This document shows, piece after piece, positions 32,490 to 41,900 of a stretch of DNA of 64,000 bases. The stretch is from contig NZ_AQXR01000009.1 in NCBI RefSeq assembly GCF_000376885.1, positions 1 to 64,000 of the forward strand, given 5' to 3'. Below the pieces are notes generated by a model, which did no database searches, was not told the origin of the DNA, and saw only the letters and a program-made list of their open reading frames with translations. The DNA is from Alloscardovia criceti DSM 17774 (GTDB lineage: Bacteria > Actinomycetota > Actinomycetes > Actinomycetales > Bifidobacteriaceae). The stretch's first letter is position 1; the number at the start of each line of letters is the position of its first letter. The position numbers and the translations under genes are program-made.

Positions 32490-35400
32490 CTATGAGCGAG
32501 CCTGATCTGCGCGACGACGCTTGATTGCGATGACGCTGGACAAACCAGCAATGAGAGTCATGAGCGCAACTGCAGCGATTGTGGCCACGTCAGAACCGGT
32601 CGATGCCAATGCATGAGGCTTGGTGGTAGACACTGTGGTGTTTGGTCCAGTGATCTTTACTGAGAACTGGTCGATAACGTTGCCATCCTTGTCCTTGACG
32701 GTTACCGTAATGGTGTCGCCAGGCTTAGCATCATCATTTGGAGTTACAGTAATCGAACCATCTGGATTCAGCTCAGCTGTACCAGGACCATCCACAACTA
32801 CGGTGGTGCCATCTGGTACCTTACCGCCGTTGTTTGGTACGGTTACTGGCTCGCCAGGCTTGGTGGTGCCATCGTTCCAGTCAGGCTTCTCCCCCGGATT
32901 TCCTGGAGTCTTAGGCTCCGTAATTGTAACGACAACCTGGTCGATGTCATTGCCATATGGATCCTTTACCGTAACGGTAATGGTGTCACCAGGCTTTGCA
33001 TCATCGTTAGGAGTGACTGTAATCGAACCATCTGGGTTCAATTCAGCAGTACCAGGACCGTCGACTACAACGGTTGAGCCATCAGGAACGGTGGTTCCAT
33101 CGTTTGCATTTGGAACGTTCACTGGAGTCTTTGGCTCCGTGGTGGTGTCATTCCATGCAGGCAAGCACGCTGCGTTAGCCATGGACTTGAAGGTCCATGT
33201 CACCGTCTGCTCACCAGAGAACTGGTAACCATCCGCAGGTACAGCCGTGACCGTAACGGTTTCGCCGTATGCATAGGTGTAATGACCATCAGCGTCTGCT
33301 GTGAGTACATTGCCCTTCGAATCCTTTACGGTGTATACCACGCCCTCATCCTGTGGAAGCACTACGTATGGAGCAATGCTGCACTGGGATGGATCGTCCG
33401 CAGATGGGTTGATTACGAATGGGTTGCCATTGTCGTCCGTGCCATTTGGATCAAATGTAGGAGTGGTATCTGCCTTACCGATAGTGCTCTTACCTGTCTG
33501 AGGGTCGGTAGTCTTTGCAGACTTGTCACCATCAGGCTCGTTGTAGTTGATAACTACGGTGTAAGGCTTGTCGGTGACAGCCTCTGTAGGCGTACCGGAG
33601 ATGACGCACTTGCCATCCTTGTACGTAGCAGTCAAGCCAGCTGGCAAACCGGTAACGGTGCAACCCGTGATATCAGCCTTGCCTGGGTTCTTTACTTCAA
33701 TTTCCACTGGAGTAATTGGCTTGTTTACAGTACCGGTTACATCTGGCAAGGTGGTGTCAACGCTTGGCGCAACGGCGCAACCGTTCTCATCTACCAGAGC
33801 GCCTGCTGGCGTGTTTGCGCACTTATCAGAATCATCAGGTACGCCGTCGCCATCGCCATCCTTGGAATCGGCAGGATTGATGGTGTAGCTACCCTGAGCT
33901 GGGTCTGTAGTACCTGCAGTTGCAGAATCTGCTGGCTTGTAAGAAACGGTAACAGTGTAGTTTCCTGTGCCCTCTTCCGTTGGGGTACCGGAAATGGTGC
34001 ACTTGCCGTCTGCAAACGTAGCGGTCAAACCAGCTGGCAAACCGGTAATGGTGCAGCCAGTGATTTCTGCCTTTCCAGGGTTGTCAATGGTGACTTCCAC
34101 AGGAGTAATTGCGGTGCCTACCTTACCGGAAATGGCAGGAGCGCCATTGTCTGGAATTGTAGGAGCAACGGAGCAACCGTTTTCATCTACCTTCGCACCT
34201 TCTGGCGTAGCTGGGCACTTATCGTCCTTGTCTGGGACGCCGTCACCATCGCCATCCGTGTTGGTCTTTTCCGTCACCTTTACTGGTACGGAAACCGTGT
34301 CGGTAGAACCATCAGCATAGGTTACCTTTACAGGAATGCTGTAGTCACCTACGGTTGCATCATCGTTTGCAACCACGGTGATAGAACCATCTGCATTCAC
34401 AGTTACAGTTCCTGGGAAAGCACCCTTCGTACCATCTGGCAGAGTAATATCGCCATCCTGCTCATAGGACTTTACCTCTGGGTTTGAAGCCTCGCCCGTT
34501 GCAGAGTTCTTGAACGTAGGAGCTGGAACGGTAGCATTGCCGCCCTGAGCAACGGTGGTATCGGTTGCATACACAGGTTCATTGTCATCGGCAAGGGTAG
34601 GCTCAGCCTTCTTTTCTGTCACAGTAACTGGCACAGAAACAGTATCCGTAGAATCATCGCCATAGGTTACCTTTACAGGCACACTGTACTTTCCTACGGT
34701 TGCGTCATCGTTAGCAACAACAGTGATAGACCCATCTGCATTCACGGTTACAGTTCCAGGGAAAGCACCCTTAGTACCATCTGGCAGAGTGATATCACCA
34801 TCCTGCTCGTAGGACTTTACTTCAGGAGTTGTCGCCTCGCCGGTTTCCGTATCCTTGAAGGTAGGTGCTGGAACGGTAATCGTGCCGCCCTGCTCAACTG
34901 TGTTGTTATCTTGGTACACAGGCTCATTGTCATCAGCAAGAGTGTCCTCTAACTTAAGGAAATCAATGAACAGATTTGCCGTATTACCATCAATGGCGAT
35001 CGTCTCACCATCCTTGAGCTGGCTATCGTCAGCGATGGAATAGCCTGGGGTGCTACCCGAGATAGAAACGGTGTAATCACCCTTAGGGAAGTCTGCAAGA
35101 CCGAAGTTGTGTACAACTGGGTAACCGTCAGCACCACGCCATGTAGAAGCATCACCTGCGGTGAACACGGTACCAGCTGGTACGGTGACGGACTCGCCCG
35201 CTGCATTGGTGTAGGTCATCTCAGACTTTGCAGTCAAGGTCACCACGATATTGCGCAAAGCTGCTGGGAGCTCTGCACCGTTATCCGAGTTGTCGCCGTT
35301 GGAGTTCACGACCACTCCATCAATCTTCACACCCTGGGTGACGTGCTGGAAGTCCGCAGTCTTGGTGGTATCGTCTGGCGTGCCGTCGTTGTTGTTGTCT

Positions 35401-37121
35401 GGGTCAGTAGTGTCTGGATCACCATCGTGATCAGTGTCCTCTACAGCATCGAAGGAATCTGCATATAATGCACCATCAATTACAGAGTCATCAGACGGAT
35501 CCACAGAAAAGACCATTGCGGTGAACGTAGTACGACCATTCAGGGTATCAGGCACGGTGATTGGATCAGATGCCAATGCTCCAGTAGCATCGGATGTCTG
35601 AATATTTGGGTCGCCAACTTTCACCAAGGTACCAGTCGAATCAGTCTTGAACCATTGAATTGCATACTTAGTGTATGGCCTCAAGCCCTTAGTTTCAGTC
35701 TGAACCGTTGTACCTGGCGTTGCGAGGTTATCGTAGGAGTTGTACTCCAAGACGTCAAACAGTGGGTCAGCAATGAGGAATGCGAAGTTCTGGTCTTGAA
35801 TTGTGTAGTTATAGGCATCAATTTTGCCAAACTTAATCGCACCTCCCCACTCTTCCGCAGACTGGAACATGTTATCTTGATACATGTCCATCCAGACATC
35901 ATATCCACTATCAACCACAGGGTAAACATACATGTAATCATCGTTAATATGACGACGCTTAGCTGCGTTAATTAACCCACCAGTAAATACAGCACGATTG
36001 TTTGCAAAGTCAGTCGCAACGGTATGCCACTCATCAGCTGTCACCAAATTGTCAACCTGCGCAATTTGATTCATTCGCGTACGGCTAGCACCGTATGTCC
36101 CCTTAAATGGCAAATAGTATGAACCATCAGCTTTTACTGTTGCGACTACTGACTCTGCAATAGCCGAACCTGGAACTCCTGTTTCGGCTTCATACGCTTC
36201 TACAATTTGCTTTTGGGCGTCACGGAACTGAGAACGAGTATATCCCTTGTTCGCTGCTTTCCAGTCATCAAAGCGCTGGGCCACTTCATCGTTTACATAG
36301 GATCCTACAACTTTGACACCATTTGCAGCATGATCGCCTCTACGCGGATTCTGATGGTACACATAAGGCATACTTCCTTCCGCCTCTTGAGCCTCCCACC
36401 AAATAGAACTCTCTATGACACCTGAATCCCCTGTATTAGGGAACTGTCCATCAGAAGTGCCAGCCGTTGTCCAATCTGACTCAGGTTTTGCCAACCAACC
36501 ATCAAGATTAGGCCTCTCTTGTAAGACCATTGATTGACCAATAATTACGTTTACACCAACTGTGAAGTCCCAAGTTTCCACGGTGCGTTGTAATCGTTTG
36601 TGGAATGCTGCAGCCTTGAACGTATCACCCGTCATGGCAACAGAGTACTTAGATGGATCTGGGTTTTTTATCCACGTACGAATCTGGAAATTCGGGTCAC
36701 CAGCAAGCTTAAAGGATGGCGCACCATATTTGCTTGTAACTGAGTCTTGAACATTGAAATGATACGAACCATCTGTAGCTGTCACCGCCGAAAAGATTGG
36801 AGATACTTGTCCCTTACCGTTCATGTACTGCAAATACACCACAGCACCAGCAAGCGGCTCATCTCCTTCGTCAGTGTTCATCACAAAGATTGTGTTAGCT
36901 CTGTCAACATAAGCCGTTCCGCGGACCTGCTGAGTAGCACGATCCGCATCCTCGGAAATATTGATTGCTTTGATACCGTCAGTTGACGTAACGGACGTAT
37001 CATTTGAAGACGGTGTGGAGCTACCGCCATCAGCGGCGAACGCAAGGCTACCCACACCTCCCGTGAACAACATAGTGATTGCTGCTATACACGCAGCTAC
37101 ACTTTTCTTATTTATTTTCAA
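32490..37121 (-). CDS. large Rib/YPDG-type surface protein with LASTG anchor, probably phase variable
   Basis: 1543 residues from a TTG at 37121, chosen because GGGAAGGGG lies 5 nt upstream and the product starts with a clean signal peptide (MKINKKSVAACIAAIT...LAFAA). ATG codons at 37151 and 37139 lack good sites. Residues 30-560 are a unique region opening with a Cna-B/SdrD-like fold. Then follow a TSP3-type run DTDHDGDPDTTDPDNNNDG, two Rib-like repeats (LADDNEPVY), and two units of TSP3 (DGDGDGVPD..DKC) plus an Ig-like domain (ITGCTITGLPAGLTATF). Near the end are two nearly identical repeats (VVVDGPGTAELNPDGS), then LASTG, a hydrophobic helix and IKRRRADQ. It is cell-wall anchored. A poly-C tract lies in its promoter. 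Confidence 0.87.
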   Translation of the reverse strand: MKINKKSVAACIAAITMLFTGGVGSLAFAADGGSSTPSSNDTSVTSTDGIKAINISEDADRATQQVRGTAYVDRANTIFVMNTDEGDEPLAGAVVYLQYMNGKGQVSPIFSAVTATDGSYHFNVQDSVTSKYGAPSFKLAGDPNFQIRTWIKNPDPSKYSVAMTGDTFKAAAFHKRLQRTVETWDFTVGVNVIIGQSMVLQERPNLDGWLAKPESDWTTAGTSDGQFPNTGDSGVIESSIWWEAQEAEGSMPYVYHQNPRRGDHAANGVKVVGSYVNDEVAQRFDDWKAANKGYTRSQFRDAQKQIVEAYEAETGVPGSAIAESVVATVKADGSYYLPFKGTYGASRTRMNQIAQVDNLVTADEWHTVATDFANNRAVFTGGLINAAKRRHINDDYMYVYPVVDSGYDVWMDMYQDNMFQSAEEWGGAIKFGKIDAYNYTIQDQNFAFLIADPLFDVLEYNSYDNLATPGTTVQTETKGLRPYTKYAIQWFKTDSTGTLVKVGDPNIQTSDATGALASDPITVPDTLNGRTTFTAMVFSVDPSDDSVIDGALYADSFDAVEDTDHDGDPDTTDPDNNNDGTPDDTTKTADFQHVTQGVKIDGVVVNSNGDNSDNGAELPAALRNIVVTLTAKSEMTYTNAAGESVTVPAGTVFTAGDASTWRGADGYPVVHNFGLADFPKGDYTVSISGSTPGYSIADDSQLKDGETIAIDGNTANLFIDFLKLEDTLADDNEPVYQDNNTVEQGGTITVPAPTFKDTETGEATTPEVKSYEQDGDITLPDGTKGAFPGTVTVNADGSITVVANDDATVGKYSVPVKVTYGDDSTDTVSVPVTVTEKKAEPTLADDNEPVYATDTTVAQGGNATVPAPTFKNSATGEASNPEVKSYEQDGDITLPDGTKGAFPGTVTVNADGSITVVANDDATVGDYSIPVKVTYADGSTDTVSVPVKVTEKTNTDGDGDGVPDKDDKCPATPEGAKVDENGCSVAPTIPDNGAPAISGKVGTAITPVEVTIDNPGKAEITGCTITGLPAGLTATFADGKCTISGTPTEEGTGNYTVTVSYKPADSATAGTTDPAQGSYTINPADSKDGDGDGVPDDSDKCANTPAGALVDENGCAVAPSVDTTLPDVTGTVNKPITPVEIEVKNPGKADITGCTVTGLPAGLTATYKDGKCVISGTPTEAVTDKPYTVVINYNEPDGDKSAKTTDPQTGKSTIGKADTTPTFDPNGTDDNGNPFVINPSADDPSQCSIAPYVVLPQDEGVVYTVKDSKGNVLTADADGHYTYAYGETVTVTAVPADGYQFSGEQTVTWTFKSMANAACLPAWNDTTTEPKTPVNVPNANDGTTVPDGSTVVVDGPGTAELNPDGSITVTPNDDAKPGDTITVTVKDPYGNDIDQVVVTITEPKTPGNPGEKPDWNDGTTKPGEPVTVPNNGGKVPDGTTVVVDGPGTAELNPDGSITVTPNDDAKPGDTITVTVKDKDGNVIDQFSVKITGPNTTVSTTKPHALASTGSDVATIAAVALMTLIAGLSSVIAIKRRRADQARS
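32660..33150 (-). repeat. two near-identical wall-proximal repeats in the LASTG protein
   Basis: Two copies encoding VPDG(S/T)TVVVDGPGTAELN and NDDAKPGDTITVTVKD lie about 280 bp apart (roughly 32660-32850 and 32930-33110). Only a few codons differ, which suggests recent duplication or gene conversion. Confidence 0.7.
34260..34945 (-). repeat. two Rib-like repeats in the LASTG protein
   Basis: Two units of about 330 bp (near 34945-34610 and 34605-34265) each run from LADDNEPVY through EVKSYEQDGDITLPDGTKG to a TDTVSVPV ending. The shared core is almost identical at DNA level. Confidence 0.75.
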
Positions 37122-37187
37122 ATTTTCCCCTTCCCTCATACCACCTCGCATTTCGAAAAATGGCAGTGATATCTTTTAGGCAATAAA

Positions 37188-37219
37188 ATCCTAAACTCGA
37201 GGGGGGGGGGGGGGGCCAA
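37188..37219 (-). promoter_or_regulatory. candidate phase-variable promoter of the LASTG protein gene
   Basis: On the minus strand a weak -35 TTGGCC (37219-37214) and a -10 TAGGAT (37193-37188) are separated by 20 nt, of which 13 are part of the poly-C tract. Loss of three C residues would give the ideal 17-nt spacer. The start codon lies about 70 nt downstream. The hexamer assignment is my inference. Confidence 0.45.
37201..37215. repeat. 15-bp homopolymeric G tract
   Basis: An uninterrupted run of 15 G (C on the coding strand of the LASTG gene), 80 bp upstream of its start codon. Tracts this long mutate readily by slipped-strand mispairing. No other tract of comparable length was seen in the window. 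Confidence 0.95.
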
Positions 37220-37418
37220 ATTGCGTTTTGTATGTTGCGTACAGTATTAAGAATGAAAATACTTCCATATTTGGTAGATGTCCACATGTACGTTGCATAC
37301 TCGTTTAATGTTCCTGAGCAGTTGAAAATTAAGGAATTTTCCGTACACTATAGCACTCACTATTTTCCCAAATTGGATAAATTTTATATTTCTAAATAAA
37401 ATTTTGAACTTTGTTGAG

Positions 37419-37434
37419 TGTAATATATATCACA
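37419..37434. promoter_or_regulatory. CRP/FNR/Rex-like site
   Basis: TGTAATATATATCACA has one mismatch to TGTGA-N6-TCACA. It is about 285 bp upstream of the alcohol dehydrogenase start and about 300 bp upstream of the LASTG gene start. Confidence 0.35.
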
Positions 37435-37719
37435 AAATTTCTACTTTTGATACAAAAATTCGATTCGATTTCGATTCCGTCATTCAGGTACTATTCAGAA
37501 ATCATTCGTAAACCACATATCCTGCTTCAAGCTTCTCATTTCACCTCTCGGCGTACACAGTGCACGGTGAACTAAAATACAAATAAGAGGTTGGCTCGAT
37601 ATGCCACACCTTCACCCCATCGTGGCACACCCAGAGTAGGCTGCATCAGCCATTCGGCGTGTATCAATGACGCATTGCCATATGAGGATAATTAACCGTT
37701 TAACAGTTTAGGAGCAGTA

Positions 37720-38778
37720 ATGCCTCAAGTACTTGCATATGCTTGCGACGATAAAACAAGCAAGTTCCATAAAACAACCGTGGAAATCCGCGAGCCTGGT
37801 CCAAACGAGATTTATTTTGACGTGAAGTACGCCGGAATTTGCCACTCCGATATCCACACCGCACGCGAAGAGTGGGGACCAGCGAAGTTCCCACTCGTTC
37901 CAGGTCACGAAATTGCGGGCATCGTGGCAGCCGTGGGATCCGATGTCACAAAATTCAAGGTGGGCGACAAGGTAGGCGTGGGTTGCATGGTAAACGCGTG
38001 CGGTCAGTGCGATTTCTGTAAGGCTGGAGAAGAGCAGTTCTGCCAAGGCACACCGGGCGGATTGCAGGGCACCTTGTGGACGTATGGCGATGACGCTGAG
38101 GGCAATCCAACAGCGGGTGGATATGCCCAAGGTTTCACCGTTTCGGAGGATTTCGCCTGCCACATTCCAGACGAGATTCCATTTGAAACCGCTGCACCAC
38201 TGCTGTGCGCGGGCATCACCACCTACTCCCCTCTTGCCCGCTTCAACGCAGGACCAGGCAAGAAGGTGGCCATCGTAGGCATGGGCGGTTTGGGCCACAT
38301 GGGCGTGCAGATTGCTGCCGCTATGGGTGCTGAAGTTTCCGTCATTTCTCATGGCCGTTCTAAGGAAGCAGATGCCCGCAAGTTTGGCGCTACTTCCTTC
38401 TACGCCACCAGCGAGGAGGGTACGCTCGAGTCTCTTGCCAACACCTTCGATCTCATCTTGTGCACGGTTAGCGCCGATGACTTGGACTACACCGGCTTAA
38501 TCAATACCTTGCGCCCGTTCGGCGTCTTCGTGGATGTAGGTTTGCCAGAAGCACCATCAAACATTCACTTGGCATCGCTGGTGATGGGAAACAAGGTTCT
38601 GGCAGGTTCACAGATTGGCGGCATTCGCCAAACTCAGGAAATGCTGGACTTCTGCGCCGAGCACGGCTTGCATCCTCAGGTGGAAATGATTTCCGGCGAA
38701 GACATCACCGTAGCCTACGACAATGTGGTGGCTTCGAAGGTGCGCTATCGTTACGTAATCGATACGTCAACCTTCTAA
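37720..38778 (+). CDS. zinc-dependent alcohol dehydrogenase (cinnamyl-alcohol dehydrogenase-like)
   Basis: A 352-residue medium-chain dehydrogenase. Catalytic zinc ligands include Cys41 in GICHSDIH and His63-Glu64 in GHEIAG. Structural-zinc cysteines are Cys94, Cys97, Cys100 and Cys108. The nucleotide-binding motif is GMGGLGHMGVQ. The pattern, including the order of these motifs and GICHSDIH, is that of the NADP-preferring CAD/YahK branch, which reduces a broad range of aldehydes. AGGAG precedes the ATG at 37720. It is monocistronic, with a terminator downstream. It probably helps dispose of reductant during fermentation or detoxifies aldehydes; the physiological substrate is not known. Confidence 0.92.
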   Translation: MPQVLAYACDDKTSKFHKTTVEIREPGPNEIYFDVKYAGICHSDIHTAREEWGPAKFPLVPGHEIAGIVAAVGSDVTKFKVGDKVGVGCMVNACGQCDFCKAGEEQFCQGTPGGLQGTLWTYGDDAEGNPTAGGYAQGFTVSEDFACHIPDEIPFETAAPLLCAGITTYSPLARFNAGPGKKVAIVGMGGLGHMGVQIAAAMGAEVSVISHGRSKEADARKFGATSFYATSEEGTLESLANTFDLILCTVSADDLDYTGLINTLRPFGVFVDVGLPEAPSNIHLASLVMGNKVLAGSQIGGIRQTQEMLDFCAEHGLHPQVEMISGEDITVAYDNVVASKVRYRYVIDTSTF

Positions 38779-38796
38779 TCTGAACACTCAATTTTA

Positions 38797-38840
38797 TAAA
38801 CTCCGGATTGCAGAACATATCTGCGGATCGGAGTTTTTTT
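38797..38840 (+). terminator. terminator of the alcohol dehydrogenase gene
   Basis: AAACTCCG...TGCAGA pairs with TCTGC...CGGAGTTT and is followed by seven T, starting 19 nt after the stop codon. Confidence 0.9.
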
Positions 38841-38975
38841 AACGAAAGAGTGGGCTCACTCCAGCCTGTTTTCTTTTCACAATTGGTAAAATGAAAAGAG
38901 TTTATCCATACGACTGCGGGCAATGATGCGGTAGTTGCATATGGCGCTTTCGCAGTTTTGAGAGAAGAGGCCATC

Positions 38976-41900
38976 ATGGGTATCGGTAAACGCATTATTT
39001 CCATGCTTGTAACGATTTTCGTTGTTTTTGGAACGGCCGGAAGCGCATACGCGGCGGATTTATCCAGCGGCAGCACAGTAGCGGTAAGCCAATCAAGCGA
39101 GTCGGGCGAGGCGCCGCCACCAGAGTCATCTGATTCAACGCGCGACAGCTCAGAAGACACGTCTAAGGTAACACAAGGCAAGTCCACCGATGACATCGCG
39201 GGGGAAAGTACGTCTGATACGTCCATGAGCGAAACCCCAACGCCTCAGACTCCAGCAACCGAAACAGCCACTGAAGTTCCTGTCCCTTCCATGCAATCAA
39301 ATAACCAGACGGCAGAAGAACCCGCATCGACACCGTCCGAAGAAACTCAAACCCCAGATAAGGCGCCCGCACAAGCTTCTCCTGCAGCACCACAATCCAA
39401 CTCTGATGCAACGGAAGATAGCACCCTGAAGGTTGATTTCCGCATTTTTAATCTTGAGTCTGACAATTCAATTAACGATAAGTCTGAATTTTGGGTTGAA
39501 AATACGGTCAACGCCACGGCCAGCCTCCAAGTTTCTGGCTCAGGTGCGGATGCCATTATCCGAAATCCTTGGCTCAAAATCACCGTGCCGAAAGCACATA
39601 TTAAAGACCTGAAGCTCTCCGATTCGCAGAACGCGTATCAGACAATCCGCATTACTGAGAGCGCTGTAGACCCAGATAATGCCTATATCATTTACAAATT
39701 CACGGAATTCACAGGTGCGTCCAGCGCAGCTTATCCTGTACCGTTTGTGGTTAACGGCGCACGATCAGTCGATGGTGATACCATCACCGTCAAAGCCGAA
39801 ATTCTTGACGCCCAAGATGACAGCATCGTAGGTAATCGAAATGACAGCAACAAAGCAAATGTGCTGAAAACATCCAATAATCTTCCCGTACTGTATGAAA
39901 CTACGAAGACCTACACCATCCGTAAGGTGGAAGAATCCTTCAACCATGCAAGTGTAGCGGCCACAACCGGTAAAGCAGCGGATTCAGGCGAACCGCTTAT
40001 GCACCTGCGCTACGACAGCAACATCCCAGAGGATGAAAATAACGAAGTCTTTGTATATCGCAAAGTGGACGAGGACACAAGCACCACAACCGGAGACACT
40101 GGCGTACGCACAAACTTCTACTACAGCACCGTTATCGATCCTCCTACCGTGCCTGAGGGCCAAACGGCGTATTTCCTGAAGCCAAAACTTATCGTTTCGC
40201 AGTTCCGTCTCCCCGATAACGTGGAACCCGCGTGGCCGGAACTTTTTGAAAACGAAACCTTCGTAGACACGAGAAATAAGAGCATATGGTCATACGATGC
40301 GGAAAACCACATCCTCACCGTATCCGAACCGGAAAATCTCCTCACACCATGGCGCAACGGCGATTGGTATAGATGGTACAAAGATGGTCGCGATTTCATC
40401 GTAGAACTCGTGGTGAAAGATGCCACCTACTGGAATCCTGACACGGACACCACCGAGCAGATGATGGACAAGATAGTTGATATTCCTATCCAATCCACCG
40501 TAACAATGCCGGATAATTCGCAATACACACTGCCCGCAGTCACCGCTCACCTCCTCGTGCAAAGGGAGCCCTTCAAACGCCACGGAAATTTCTGGGCATA
40601 TAAGTCGTATAGGAGCTCCGGCACAACCTTGGAGGATGTGTACGCTGGAGGAGGCGATTATACCCAGCCACTGTCTGTTTATTCAGGCCACTACACCATT
40701 CGTAATGGTGTCATTTATGACCGTCTCGGCAATGACCAATCAAAGTTTGGCCTCTACTACAACACTGTGCTCAGGAATACGAACAATGGCTCCTCATCCA
40801 CAAATCCGGACGGTGGAGCGATAAGCAAGCTTCAATCCTATGAAGATTACCTAGATATCCCTGAAAAAATACAGAACGGAGAATACGGCAATACGTATTA
40901 CGAAAAATTCGAAATCGTAGATGTGGATACGACCAATCCTTTGCTACCTTCCCTCACCAATGAAAAGCGACAAGAAAAAGTCGACCAGACTATTCGCCAA
41001 ATTAACGAGGCTGGCAATGTACTTTACGCCATCGCAGAGGATGGCACGAAGGTCGAAATTGCAAGGAATGTGAAGTATCGCCAGGTCGTAAGCATCCATG
41101 ACACAAATCGCACTTACAAGGGAATTATCCTCGAATTCAATGATCCGATTGTCATGGATAACGTCAGCATAAACATCATTACGGGCGTCCAGCTCACTCA
41201 GGATGAATATGAACGGTATCAGGTGAAAGAATATGCCCCGCATCAGTATCGCACCGGCTACGAAGCCAAGTATCTGTCCGACAGCGACAGACAATACACG
41301 TGGAATAGGCCGACAGACGGCGCAGCACAGGCAACCGTTTCCAGAATCACTCCGCAGGTTCGAGGAAATGTGCCGGCAGACATGTCCCTACCGTATTCTT
41401 CCACAGGCAGCTTCATCAATTATAGATTCTCGGTCGGCGGCTACTCATACGAAGGCTCTTGGGGAAACTTGAAAGAATTCTCAGGATACGCCATACTACT
41501 CCTTCCTCCTGCGTTTGTATACGGCAATAAAACCGTTATGGTGGGAGACCGGAACGCTGGCACGCGAGTCGAGCCTCGCATAGTGGAGAACTTCAAGGGC
41601 ACGGGCCGTACGGCTCTCATCTACCCTTCCTTTGACTTCCAGCCACATCTCAGCACATTAGATGATGCAAACTTCGAAGCAACCATCGAGGCTACAAAAT
41701 ACGCGCAACGTGGAAATAACCAGGTTGATATGTATTTCGTGTATACGAATAACGATGAAATTCAACCAAAAAAGGATGTGAATCTGCCAGACATCTCATA
41801 CACGGATGAGCTCGATTTGGATAACGACGGAGACGTGAATGAGGTCTTCGTACACAGATGGTCACAGATTAACTACATACCATCCCTGGAAATGGTGGTC

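Larger units (their letters stand above)
37122..37719. other. long AT-rich divergent intergenic region with poly-G tract
   Basis: 598 bp between the LASTG protein gene and the divergent alcohol dehydrogenase gene. It contains the phase-variable promoter candidate (37188-37219), a 9-bp AT-rich inverted repeat (AAATTTTAT at 37379 and ATAAAATTT at 37396) and a CRP/FNR/Rex-like site (37419-37434). No gene is visible. Confidence 0.7.

Noticed and set aside
33282-34487. A 401-codon open frame antisense to the LASTG protein gene
   Set aside because: It is Trp, Cys and Arg-rich with no family resemblance, no ribosome site, and is fully inside a well-supported gene.
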